8,624 nt of DNA. It comes from an uncultured Prevotella sp. Its GTDB lineage: Bacteria > Bacteroidota > Bacteroidia > Bacteroidales > Bacteroidaceae. The position numbers and the translations under genes are program-made. The stretch lies in assembly GCA_946999025.1 (NCBI GenBank), contig CAMQBP010000076.1, positions 1 through 8,624 on the forward strand, given 5' to 3'. Under the pieces are notes generated by a model. It was not told the origin of the DNA, did no database searches, and saw only the letters and a list, made by a program, of their open reading frames with translations. Shown one piece after another: positions 1 through 6,603 of the stretch (positions within the stretch are counted from its first letter, which is position 1; each line of letters begins with the position of its first letter).

Positions 1-1557
1 CTACTCAAAAGCTCCCATGCGAAGTATGTTCACCTCTTCTTCTGTCAAGAACCGCCAGTCGCCTCGACGAAGGTTTTTCTTCGTCAAGCCAGCGAACTGA
101 ACGCGATCCAGCTTGATGACGCGATAGCCCAGACTTTCGAAGATGCGACGAACGATACGATTTTTACCGCTATGAATTTCGATGCCCACCTGGTTTTTAT
201 CGGTATCATGCGCATACTCAATGGCGTCTGCATGCACCTCGCCGTCTTCCAGCTCGATACCTTCTGCTATCTTTTGCATGTCGTGAGCCGTCACATTCTT
301 GTCCAAGAACACATGGTACACCTTTTTCTTTAAATACTTGGGGTGGGTCAGTTTGCTGGCCAGGTCACCGTCGTTTGTCAGCAACAGCACACCCGTGGTG
401 TTACGGTCCAGTCGTCCAACCGGATAGATGCGCTCGGGACACACGTTCTTCACCAAATCCATCACCGTCTTACGCTGCTGTGGATCATCGCTGGTGGTGA
501 CGTAGTCTTTCGGCTTGTTGAGCAACACATAAACCTTTTTTTCCAGAGATACCGGCTGATCATGGAACACTACCTCATCGGTGCGCATGACCTTGGTTCC
601 CAACTCTGTCACCACTTCACCGTTCACCTTGACCACACCGGCTTGTATGTACTCATCGGCCTCGCGACGACTGCAAACACCAGCATTCGCCAAAAACTTG
701 TTCAGACGAACGGGTACGGTGGGATCTACATGCTGTTCACTGTATTCAATGCGCTTCTTCAGGCTATACTTGGCATTGGGATCGTAATCGGGCGTACGCT
801 GACGATAGCCGCCACGATTGTTGTAGCCACCATACTGCTGTCGGCTTCTATTGCCGTAACCACCCCGATTGTAGCCACCTTGCTGACGAGGTTGATAACC
901 ACCTTCGCCATCGTTGTTGTAACGTGGACGATAACCGCCCTGCTGACGAGGTTGATAGCCACCTTCGCCATTATTGTTGTAACGTGGACGATAACCGCCC
1001 TGCTGACGAGGTTGATAGCCTCCTTCGCCATCATTGTTGTAACGGGGACGATAACCGCCCTGCTGACGAGGTTGATATCCACCCTCACCATCATTGTTGT
1101 AGCGCGGACGATAGCCACCCTGCTGGCGGGGTTGGTAACCCTCACTGCGATAACGGGGACGATAACCGCCTTGCTCACCATGCTGATTGAAGCGGGGACG
1201 ATAAGCACGTTGCTGTGCGCCACCCTCCTCATTGGTCTGCAAATTGCTGCCAAAGCCTTCTGGACGGAAGCCCCCTGCTTGGTTTGATCGATCTGGGCGA
1301 TTGCTGCTGTATGTTCGTTGACTCTGGATTCGGGGACGACGTGTCCGCTCTCCTCCGCCATGATAGTCGCGTTGATTGTTGTCTGCCTGATTCTCATAGC
1401 CCTCCCGAGCTGAATCTCGCTGTTCTGATGATTGTTCTTGAAGATTTTTGTTTAATTCTGAATCCATAATTTTTTGTTCTTTTTCTTTTTTAACCATAAG
1501 CCTCACGGCCTCATTTCTACTTTCTCGAATGGAGATGACCAGCTCCGAGCGAGCCAT
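1..1557 (-). CDS. rluB: RluB/RsuA-family rRNA pseudouridine synthase with a long Gly/Tyr/Arg/Gln-rich repeat extension
   Basis: This enzyme should isomerise a specific uridine of ribosomal RNA to pseudouridine. From the C-terminal end, the 518-residue product has a typical RsuA/RluB/E/F catalytic domain (about 342-500), with the catalytic-Asp motif GRLD (Asp384) followed by NTTGVLLLTNDG, and the late motif GKNRIVRRIFESLG (464-477). Before it lies an S4 RNA-binding domain (about 283-330, RLNKFLANAGVCSRREA). Residues 50-255 are low-complexity, rich in G, Y, R, Q and N, with 20-residue tandem repeats. Ordinary RluB enzymes are roughly 240-300 residues, so the first ~270 residues are an added tail, probably disordered and RNA-binding (inference). 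Start choice is uncertain: Met1 gives the longest frame, but Met31 (codon at 1465-1467) has the A-rich upstream stretch typical of Bacteroidetes starts, and Met21 is also possible. The gene lies 105 bases after purB and may be co-transcribed with it. The rRNA target (23S or 16S) cannot be told from sequence alone. Confidence 0.92.
   Translation of the reverse strand: MARSELVISIRESRNEAVRLMVKKEKEQKIMDSELNKNLQEQSSEQRDSAREGYENQADNNQRDYHGGGERTRRPRIQSQRTYSSNRPDRSNQAGGFRPEGFGSNLQTNEEGGAQQRAYRPRFNQHGEQGGYRPRYRSEGYQPRQQGGYRPRYNNDGEGGYQPRQQGGYRPRYNNDGEGGYQPRQQGGYRPRYNNNGEGGYQPRQQGGYRPRYNNDGEGGYQPRQQGGYNRGGYGNRSRQQYGGYNNRGGYRQRTPDYDPNAKYSLKKRIEYSEQHVDPTVPVRLNKFLANAGVCSRREADEYIQAGVVKVNGEVVTELGTKVMRTDEVVFHDQPVSLEKKVYVLLNKPKDYVTTSDDPQQRKTVMDLVKNVCPERIYPVGRLDRNTTGVLLLTNDGDLASKLTHPKYLKKKVYHVFLDKNVTAHDMQKIAEGIELEDGEVHADAIEYAHDTDKNQVGIEIHSGKNRIVRRIFESLGYRVIKLDRVQFAGLTKKNLRRGDWRFLTEEEVNILRMGAFE
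881..1170 (-). repeat. 60-bp in-frame tandem repeat, four full copies plus a shortened fifth
   Basis: Copies occupy 881-940, 941-1000, 1001-1060 and 1061-1120, with a diverged, shortened copy at 1121-1170. Read on the minus strand each encodes 20 residues, GGYRPRYNNDGEGGYQPRQQ, about residues 148-227 of the pseudouridine synthase. The copies differ mostly at third codon positions (GGT/GGC/GGA, AAC/AAT), with one Asp-to-Asn change in one unit. The unit length is exactly 20 codons, so gain or loss of a copy would keep the frame. The mostly silent differences suggest the peptide is under selection and that the array is not brand new. Confidence 0.95.
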
Positions 1558-1662
1558 CCCTCTAAAATCATTTTTGTTACTTTCTACCTTATTATATATA
1601 TCTACTTATTATTTTGATTTCACGCTATCACATGTAGCCTTCATATTTTCTCAACGAGCCAG

Positions 1663-3009
1663 TTATACACCTGTATAGTTGTGAGGTGTGATGGCCATCA
1701 ATTCGGCTTTCACCTCATCACTGACATTCAGTCCTTGCACGAACTCGTGAATGGTTTGCTCGGTCATTTTCTGATTGGTGCGCGTCAGGGCCTTCAATGC
1801 CTCGTAAGGATGCGGATAAGCCTCTCGACGAAGAATGGTCTGTATGGCCTCTGCCACGACAGCCCATGTATTGTCCAAATCCTCACTAAGTCGGTCTTCG
1901 TTCAAGATGAGCTTGCGAAGGCCTTTCAGCGTACTTTGAATGGCGATGACGGTGTGTCCCAATGGAACGCCCACGTTACGCAAGACGGTAGAGTCCGTCA
2001 AGTCGCGCTGCAACCTGCTCACAGGCAGCTTCTGCGCCAAGAATTGCAGAATGCAGTTGGACATGCCTAAGTTGCCCTCACTATTTTCAAAGTCAATGGG
2101 ATTCACCTTGTGAGGCATGGCACTCGACCCTACTTCGCCAGCCTTGATTTGCTGTTTGAAATATTCCATGGAGATATACATCCAGAAATCTCTGTCCAAG
2201 TCGATGATGATGGTGTTGATTCGGCGGATGGCATCAAACACTGCCCCCATGTTATCGTAATTGCTGATTTGGGTGGTAAACTGCTCACGGTGCAATCCGA
2301 GCACTTCTTCTACGAAACGGTTACCAAATGCTTTCCAGTCGATAGACGGATAAGCTACATGATGCGCGTTGTAATTGCCAGTTGCCCCGCCAAACTTCGC
2401 ACTCATCTTGCAGGCCTTCAACTGCTCCAACTGCTCGCGCAGGCGGTAGGCGAACACCATGATTTCTTTACCCAGGCGGGTGGGCGACGCAGGTTGACCG
2501 TGTGTTTTGGCCAACATCGAAACGTCTTTCCATTGATCCGCATATTGCTCCAGCTGACCAATCAGCTCTTCCACCTGCGGAACAACTACCTCTGCCAGTG
2601 CCTCTTTGATAGACAGTGGCACGCTGGTGTTATTGATGTCTTGCGACGTTAAGCCAAAATGGATGAATTCCTTGTAAGCGTCCAGTCCACCAATCTTGTC
2701 AAATTCTTCTTTCAGGAAATACTCCACGGCCTTGACATCATGGTTGGTCGTACGCTCGATATCCTTGACACGCTGGGCGGATGCCTCATCAAAATGCTGG
2801 TAAACATCCCGCAAACGACTGAACAGCTCTTTGTCGAACGACGCCAACTGCGGCAAGGGCAACTCGCATAACGCGATGAAATATTCTACCTCAACGCGTA
2901 CACGATAACGAATAAGTGCGTACTCAGAAAAATAATCGGCCAAGGCAACCGTCTTGTTCCTATAACGTCCATCTATCGGTGAGATGGCGGTCAATGCATC
3001 CAGTGTCAT
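1663..3009 (-). CDS. purB: Adenylosuccinate lyase
   Basis: PurB catalyses two cytoplasmic steps of purine synthesis: SAICAR to AICAR plus fumarate, and adenylosuccinate to AMP plus fumarate. The 448-residue product matches the E. coli-type PurB in length (456) and throughout its sequence, starting with LTAISPIDGRY. The superfamily signature GSSAMPHKVNPIDFENSEG (from residue 294) forms the flexible catalytic loop; Ser295 is the likely general base. His170 in KTHGQPASPT is the likely general acid. TSQDINNTS (121-129) and TTNHDVKAVEYFLK (87-100) are the other conserved active-site segments. The frame is intact, with an ATG start at 3009 and a TAA stop. A Bacteroidetes-type -7 element lies just upstream. 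The pseudouridine synthase gene follows after 105 bases with no obvious terminator between them, so the two may form one transcript. Confidence 0.98.
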   Translation of the reverse strand: MTLDALTAISPIDGRYRNKTVALADYFSEYALIRYRVRVEVEYFIALCELPLPQLASFDKELFSRLRDVYQHFDEASAQRVKDIERTTNHDVKAVEYFLKEEFDKIGGLDAYKEFIHFGLTSQDINNTSVPLSIKEALAEVVVPQVEELIGQLEQYADQWKDVSMLAKTHGQPASPTRLGKEIMVFAYRLREQLEQLKACKMSAKFGGATGNYNAHHVAYPSIDWKAFGNRFVEEVLGLHREQFTTQISNYDNMGAVFDAIRRINTIIIDLDRDFWMYISMEYFKQQIKAGEVGSSAMPHKVNPIDFENSEGNLGMSNCILQFLAQKLPVSRLQRDLTDSTVLRNVGVPLGHTVIAIQSTLKGLRKLILNEDRLSEDLDNTWAVVAEAIQTILRREAYPHPYEALKALTRTNQKMTEQTIHEFVQGLNVSDEVKAELMAITPHNYTGV

Positions 3010-3032
3010 ATCTACAATCTTGTCTTAGGCGA

Positions 3033-3040
3033 CAAAATTA
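3033..3040 (-). promoter_or_regulatory. Candidate -7 element for purB
   Basis: On the minus strand this reads TAATTTTG, a full match to the Bacteroidetes TAnnTTTG -7 consensus, with the purB ATG 24 bases further on. No TTG/TTTG -33 box is present at the usual 19-21 base spacing, so the promoter would be weak or activator-dependent. The match is short and could be chance in AT-rich DNA. Confidence 0.4.
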
Positions 3041-3080
3041 CGAATTAAAATCGATATAGCAGGCGAAGTTTCTATAAAAG

Positions 3081-3284
3081 TTACTTAAAATAATATGTAC
3101 AAACGCCTAATTCTGTTGCTCTAGTCTTAACATCTCTGATTGTTATGCCAATACGAGATATGCTAAGACCCTCTTTTATATATTGTAGCGAAATAGGCTT
3201 TCCATAGAATGCACAGAGCATCTGCAAGCATACGGCTCCACAGTCTGTACTCTCCATTTGCCAAAACAATTTAAATTTTTTCAA
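3081..3284 (-). pseudogene. Truncated peptidase C39 domain (N-terminal stub of a bacteriocin/RiPP-processing ABC transporter)
   Basis: The 67-residue frame begins KKFKLFWQMESTDCGAVCLQ. This is the N-terminal signature of peptidase C39, with Gln9 (oxyanion) and catalytic Cys15 in DCGAVC, followed by the expected helix MLCAFYGKPISLQYIKEGLS and the RIGITIRDVKTRATELG segment. C39 domains cut double-glycine leader peptides and usually sit in front of a ~700-residue peptide-export ABC transporter. Here the frame stops after ELGVCTYYFK: the catalytic His and Asp, the membrane domain and the ATPase are all absent, so activity is not expected. Only 71 bases separate it from purB. A shifted frame just past the stop could encode about 18 further residues with a possible Pro-Ala-Ile, hinting at a frameshift before a deletion (weak). 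The start is TTG at 3284, or possibly ATG at residue 10; no upstream ATG exists in frame. It begins 9 bases after the receptor gene's stop, as expected for an operon partner. Confidence 0.75.
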
Positions 3285-3293
3285 AACTCGCTT

Positions 3294-3682
3294 TTAATAA
3301 TTAATATCAATTCCTCGTTCTATACCCTCATTGTTCAAGGAACGTTTGGTATTGTTTCGTTTCTTGCCAAAATCAAGTCTATAACTCACGCCCAACAACA
3401 GCATATTAGCATTGTCCCTGATACATTGGCTGTATTCTTCGGGATGGACGTCTGATACGACTATATTCTCATAAACACTGCCTCGCTTTGTGAACATGTT
3501 CACCCCCGTAAGTGAAAAGTGCCAGTTCTTATGCTTATACTGAACCTTGATTGTGTTCCACCTATCCTTTGTGCTGTATGAGTTTCCTGACAAATTATAG
3601 TCGGGCTGTATCTGATACATAGCAGTTATGAGCCAATTTCCGAAAGACAACGCCCCATTCAGGGATGCGTACAGCCGATTCC
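3294..3682 (-). pseudogene. 3' portion of the outer-membrane beta-barrel receptor, displaced by a frameshift
   Basis: This frame carries the C-terminal ~128 residues of the receptor begun upstream: NRLYASLNGALSFGNWL, then alternating strands such as DRWNTIKVQYKHKNWHFSL and a final ANMLLLGVSYRLDF strand, the usual last beta strand of this barrel family, before a short basic tail. There is no proper start: the longest start-codon reading begins at a TTG (3650), but homologous-looking sequence continues upstream of it to about 3680. The frames join if one base is restored near 3676-3682: GGAATCGG becomes GGAAATCGG, giving SGNRLYASLNG. The restored protein would be about 777 residues, a normal length for the family. 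Either the gene is a pseudogene through a one-base deletion, or the base is a sequencing/assembly error. Confidence 0.8.
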
Positions 3683-5626
3683 TGACATATTATCCGTCAT
3701 GGTGATATGTAAATTATTCCAACCTACGTTCCCCCATACTGTCGCAAACCCGAAAAGTTCTTGTGCCGCTAAGTTCAACTCAAGATTGAATTGGTCGTTG
3801 TGCTGTCCGTTAACAGGGCGACTCATAAACATGTCATAATACGGACTTGAAACATCACTGATATAGCTATAAGCATAATAGATAGGCTTCTGTGTCCTGC
3901 TGTAAGAAGCCCACAAAGAGCCCGTAAAACGTTTATCGGCATATCGTACATATACCCTGTTCCTAATATAGGAAGACGGTTTCAGGTCTGGGTTACCCTG
4001 CCGGATGGTAATGTCGTCAACCCTTTGTATCAAGGCAGACTGCTGCGTAACTGACGGCAACGACGGTTCGAGCATCAGCAGATAATTCAACGTCAGACGT
4101 TGTGATAGCGGATAATTGGCAACGATGTTTGATTTCAGCCTTACAGCATCTGTCTTGTACGAGTTGTTGTTGGCACGATTGTAAATGCCGATAGCACTTA
4201 GACTGTAAATCACACGCTTGATTTTTCCCTGGAGTTGACCATACACCGACAGCCTGTTCTGAGTGATTTTACCCTTACCTAAAATCCCATTCTCTGTCTG
4301 TTCGTTGTCGGTACTGTTATAATACTCCTTGATTCCCAAGGCTGCGACAAGGTTCTTGAGGGTTTTAGAATACATAATATCGGCAGTTAAACGCCACGAC
4401 TTATCGTTTGTTAGCGACAGTACGGAATCATCGGGCAACGGCCTTTGATATAAGTTGATGTATCGACGGTTATAATCGCCCGACCCATATATGCCATACA
4501 CATTGGCTTCAATGTATTGTGTCTCGTCTATCTGCTTCCTAAAGAACAAATCGATACTGGGCGAACTGTATTTCAATTTTTTGTGCGTCAAGTTCTGATA
4601 TTGTGACAGGTTACCCATATATTGCTGCGTGTTCCATGAATCTTCATCCATCTTTTGATTCTCAATTCCAAAACCGGCCTTTGCCGCAAAAACCGTATTA
4701 GGATCATGCATATAGGTATAACCCAATGATATCGTATTCCACCAGTAGCGGAAGTCGCCGGGTATTCCGTTTCTTTCTCTCAAGACTGGGGCATTCCGTC
4801 CGATAAACTCACTGGAAGAGTTTATTTCCCTCTCATCGTAATCTCTCCAGTTGGTGCTATAATTGAGTTCCCATTCGGATTTCTTGCGATAATACCCCAA
4901 ACCAATATTGCCATTGAGAAAACCTGCATTAGCCCCTGTCAGCACATTGGCGATGACCGATCCCCCATCACCTCTCGGATTGAGTATCACATTAATCACC
5001 CTGCGGTTTTCATATCTTACGTCAGGATTGTCATGGTATTCAATACGTAAGATACGTTGCGGGTTTAACGCCAAGAAATGACTTAGACTACACGGCCTTC
5101 CGTTAATCTTAAAAACAGGTGTCGCATTATCGACCTGAACCGTTTGCAAAGACTCGTTCACCGTCAATCCCGGCATTTTATATTGCATGTCGCTCAACAG
5201 TGACAAACCGTTGGCTGCCCGGTCCAACTCCTTTCTTGACGGGATGATGATATACCTGTCCGGCTTTTGAATGACCGTTTGGGCAGTGACAACAACCTCT
5301 CCCAAACTTACTTCCATGGGTTTAAGTTCTATTGTACCCAAATCTACAAACTCACCGTCAGTACCAGATATCCTGATGTAGACCGTGGTATAATCCTCTT
5401 TCGATATTTCGATTGCCAATATAGAATCGGTAACGTTTGCCGATGAAAACTTCCCCGATGGGTCGGTTTCAACCCCGACAACCACCTTCTTCATACTGTT
5501 ACGTCCGATAACCAAGGCTTTCCGTATCGGTTTACCCTTTTCGTCAACCACAAATCCTTTTACTACATATGCATGCAAGAATATGGATTGCAATAACATA
5601 ACCAAAACAAAAAATATCTTTCGCAT
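3659..5626 (-). CDS. TonB-receptor-like outer-membrane beta-barrel protein, 5' portion ending prematurely at a frameshift
   Basis: The product would sit in the outer membrane as a TonB-dependent-receptor-like barrel; its substrate is unknown. Residues 1-19 form a signal peptide (MRKIFFVLVMLLQSIFLHA). Residues ~21-102 are a carboxypeptidase-regulatory-like beta-sandwich (VVKGFVVDEKGKPIRKALV). EVVVTAQ (110-116) leads into a plug-like domain (to ~225, with MPGLTV, FKINGRP and RIEYHDNPDVRYE). The rest is aromatic-rich barrel strands of the outer-membrane beta-barrel type (OMP_b-brl_3 style). The frame stops at residue 655 with the out-of-family tail IGCTHP, and the remaining barrel continues in another frame downstream. 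Without the last strands the barrel should not close or be inserted by the BAM machinery. The gene looks more AT-rich than purB, and precedes a C39 peptidase stub by only 9 bases, suggesting a former peptide-export/receptor operon. No clear TTG/TAnnTTTG promoter is visible upstream. Start ATG at 5626 is supported by the signal peptide. Confidence 0.85.
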   Translation of the reverse strand: MRKIFFVLVMLLQSIFLHAYVVKGFVVDEKGKPIRKALVIGRNSMKKVVVGVETDPSGKFSSANVTDSILAIEISKEDYTTVYIRISGTDGEFVDLGTIELKPMEVSLGEVVVTAQTVIQKPDRYIIIPSRKELDRAANGLSLLSDMQYKMPGLTVNESLQTVQVDNATPVFKINGRPCSLSHFLALNPQRILRIEYHDNPDVRYENRRVINVILNPRGDGGSVIANVLTGANAGFLNGNIGLGYYRKKSEWELNYSTNWRDYDEREINSSSEFIGRNAPVLRERNGIPGDFRYWWNTISLGYTYMHDPNTVFAAKAGFGIENQKMDEDSWNTQQYMGNLSQYQNLTHKKLKYSSPSIDLFFRKQIDETQYIEANVYGIYGSGDYNRRYINLYQRPLPDDSVLSLTNDKSWRLTADIMYSKTLKNLVAALGIKEYYNSTDNEQTENGILGKGKITQNRLSVYGQLQGKIKRVIYSLSAIGIYNRANNNSYKTDAVRLKSNIVANYPLSQRLTLNYLLMLEPSLPSVTQQSALIQRVDDITIRQGNPDLKPSSYIRNRVYVRYADKRFTGSLWASYSRTQKPIYYAYSYISDVSSPYYDMFMSRPVNGQHNDQFNLELNLAAQELFGFATVWGNVGWNNLHITMTDNMSGIGCTHP

Positions 5627-5739
5627 AGCCTAATTTTATTGTTAGTATAATTGAGAACAAGAGTTCTATATAGTTAATGAGAAAAATGGTTGAGTTCCAT
5701 CATTCTATTCCATCTGAACTTTATATTAACGTGAGTTCG
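5627..5739. other. Gap upstream of the receptor gene
   Basis: This AT-rich stretch separates the receptor start from the IS982 remnant. It contains a small inverted repeat (AGAAC, four bases, GTTCT, near 5654-5667) but no good match to the TTG/TAnnTTTG promoter. If the receptor had a promoter here, it is not recognisable. The word CGTGAGTTC at 5730-5738 recurs on the far side of the IS remnant at 5964-5972. Confidence 0.5.
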
Positions 5740-5917
5740 ACGAATTATAAGTGTCTATAAATTTGGTGATTAGCGAAATTTGTTGTAACTTTAAGGTGTT
5801 GATTTACAAACAATTACAAACAAAAATCGCTATGATCACCGAGGACAAAGTTACTGAAATATTTTGTATGGCAGATGATTTCTGCAAGTTTTTTGATGCA
5901 ATGGTGGCAAAATATAC
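5740..5917 (+). mobile_element. 5' end fragment of an IS982-family insertion sequence
   Basis: The fragment comprises a ~90-base leader and the first ~28 codons of an IS982-type transposase read on the plus strand, opposite to all neighbouring genes. Resemblance to the family stops after the residues AKYT (about 5917). The rest of the transposase (roughly 270 further residues with the DDE catalytic triad) and the right end are missing. The exact left end is not fixed by sequence alone, because no right-end inverted repeat is present to pair with; 5730-5740 is an estimate. The remnant cannot transpose by itself. Confidence 0.55.
5762..5793 (+). promoter_or_regulatory. Candidate promoter of the IS982-like transposase remnant
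   Basis: TTTG at 5762-5765 is followed after 20 bases by TAACTTTA at 5786-5793, seven of eight bases of the TAnnTTTG -7 box at the normal Bacteroidetes spacing. It points at the transposase start at 5832, about 38 bases on. If active, it would now drive plus-strand RNA into the gene-free region toward 6490. Confidence 0.35.
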
Positions 5918-5957
5918 GCGGCACTGTCAGTCAGAGTTGAGGTTGCTCATGAGTTGA
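5832..5957 (+). pseudogene. IS982-family transposase, N-terminal fragment
   Basis: The 41-residue frame begins MITEDKVTEIFCMADDFCK, the characteristic start of Bacteroidetes IS982-family transposases, and continues FFDAMVAKYT. After that the sequence (RHCQSELRLLMS, then stop) no longer looks like the family, so the break lies near 5917. All catalytic residues are missing. The ATG at 5832 is preferred over an upstream in-frame ATG at 5751 because family similarity begins exactly there. Confidence 0.65.
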
Positions 5958-5973
5958 TGAGTTCGTGAGTTCT
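5950..5973. repeat. Three tandem copies of an 8-base TGAGTTnn unit
   Basis: Copies are TGAGTTGA (5950-5957), TGAGTTCG (5958-5965) and TGAGTTCT (5966-5973). The stop codon of the transposase fragment falls inside the array. A single TGAGTTCG also lies at 5732-5739 on the other side of the IS remnant. Origin unknown: slippage or successive insertion/excision scars are both possible. Confidence 0.7.
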
Positions 5974-6490
5974 CGGATAGTGTCTTTCGTTGATATTTTT
6001 TACCGAATAATGCCCTAAAAATGGCACTTGAAAATCTTCAATCTAAGAAAAAACAATAGGCTAGGAGGAAGCAAATGAGAGATGATTGGGCAAGAAAAAG
6101 CAACATTCCAAATAAAAGCAATAAGTTTAGCCCGCAAGAAGCATCCTTTTGACCCGCTATCTACACGCTATTGTGCGATGAAAGCATGCCTATACCAGCC
6201 GTCAGCACCTGCTTTTGGCGGGTATAATGGAGAAAATGAAACTGCATAGCAATATCGGAAACGCATAAACAACTGTGTATAAGCGAGATACAAAAGTTGC
6301 GCATGCTTGGCGTATTTACACTCACAAGACGGGTTGGTTATCTACACGCCAAATATGAAGAGGCAAGGTGTCAAGAAAAATTCATTCGCAAGGCCAAACA
6401 AACATTTTGTTGAAGCCCACCTGCATGAAATTAGTCTGGGGCATTTTTTACACACCTTTTGAAAACTTCGTTCTACCAGAATGTCCTCAC
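5974..6490. other. Gene-free region with decayed sequence
   Basis: I see no frame with family resemblance on either strand in these ~500 bases. It contains an 11-base direct repeat TATCTACACGC at 6158-6168 and 6339-6349, two GCATGC words (near 6185 and 6301), and the 36-bp palindrome listed separately. AGGAGG precedes an ATG near 6075 on the plus strand, but that frame is short and unrecognisable. The stretch resembles degenerate intergenic DNA left by past insertions. Confidence 0.5.
6191..6226. repeat. 36-bp symmetrical imperfect palindrome
   Basis: The arms pair as TATACC/GGTATA (6191-6196 with 6221-6226), a one-base mismatch (6197/6220), GCC/GGC (6198-6200 with 6217-6219), a three-base internal loop, then AGCA/TGCT (6204-6207 with 6210-6213) around CC. 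The internal mismatches are symmetrical, so the two halves stay in register. No T-run follows on either strand, so it is not a classical terminator. It could be a transposon-end remnant, a binding site, or part of a lost structured RNA. Confidence 0.6.
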
Positions 6491-6496
6491 ATCTTG

Positions 6497-6561
6497 CCGA
6501 AAAAAGAAAGCCCAAGAGCATACTTGCTGCCCTTGGGTACTTCTGGCCTTTACTTTTTCGG
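6497..6561. terminator. Nested hairpin, probable bidirectional terminator
   Basis: The inner hairpin pairs CCCAAG with CTTGGG (6511-6516 with 6532-6537) and AGCA with TGCT (6517-6520 with 6525-6528) around TACT. An outer arm CCGAAAAA..GAAAG (6497-6510) pairs with CTTTACTTTTTCGG (6548-6561) with two mismatches. Read on the minus strand the inner hairpin is followed by CTTTCTTTTTT, a good intrinsic terminator about 65 bases after the DUF2795-like stop codon. Read on the plus strand the opposite arm supplies CTTTACTTTTT, so it could also stop RNA entering from the gene-free side. Confidence 0.8.
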
Positions 6562-6603
6562 TAAAGCCTTATTTACATTCACAAAACAGCCAGTCTCGTG
6601 GCT

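Noticed and set aside
881..1170. Regular 60-bp periodicity resembling a CRISPR-like array
   Set aside because: There are no unique spacers; whole units repeat in frame and encode a 20-residue peptide inside a coding gene.
343..1287. Long plus-strand open frame of 314 residues
   Set aside because: It is antisense to the S4 domain and repeats of the pseudouridine synthase; its Thr/Ile/Val-rich periodic product is simply the reverse reading of the 60-bp repeats.
1660..1680. Inverted repeat TATACA/TGTATA at the purB stop as a terminator
   Set aside because: The stem is only six AT-rich pairs around two bases, with no T-run on the minus strand.
2110..2652. Plus-strand 180-residue open frame
   Set aside because: It lies antisense inside purB, whose minus-strand product is unmistakable.
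3650..3690. Programmed ribosomal frameshift in the receptor gene
   Set aside because: No slippery heptamer or obvious downstream structure is present at GGAATCGG; a one-base loss explains it more simply.
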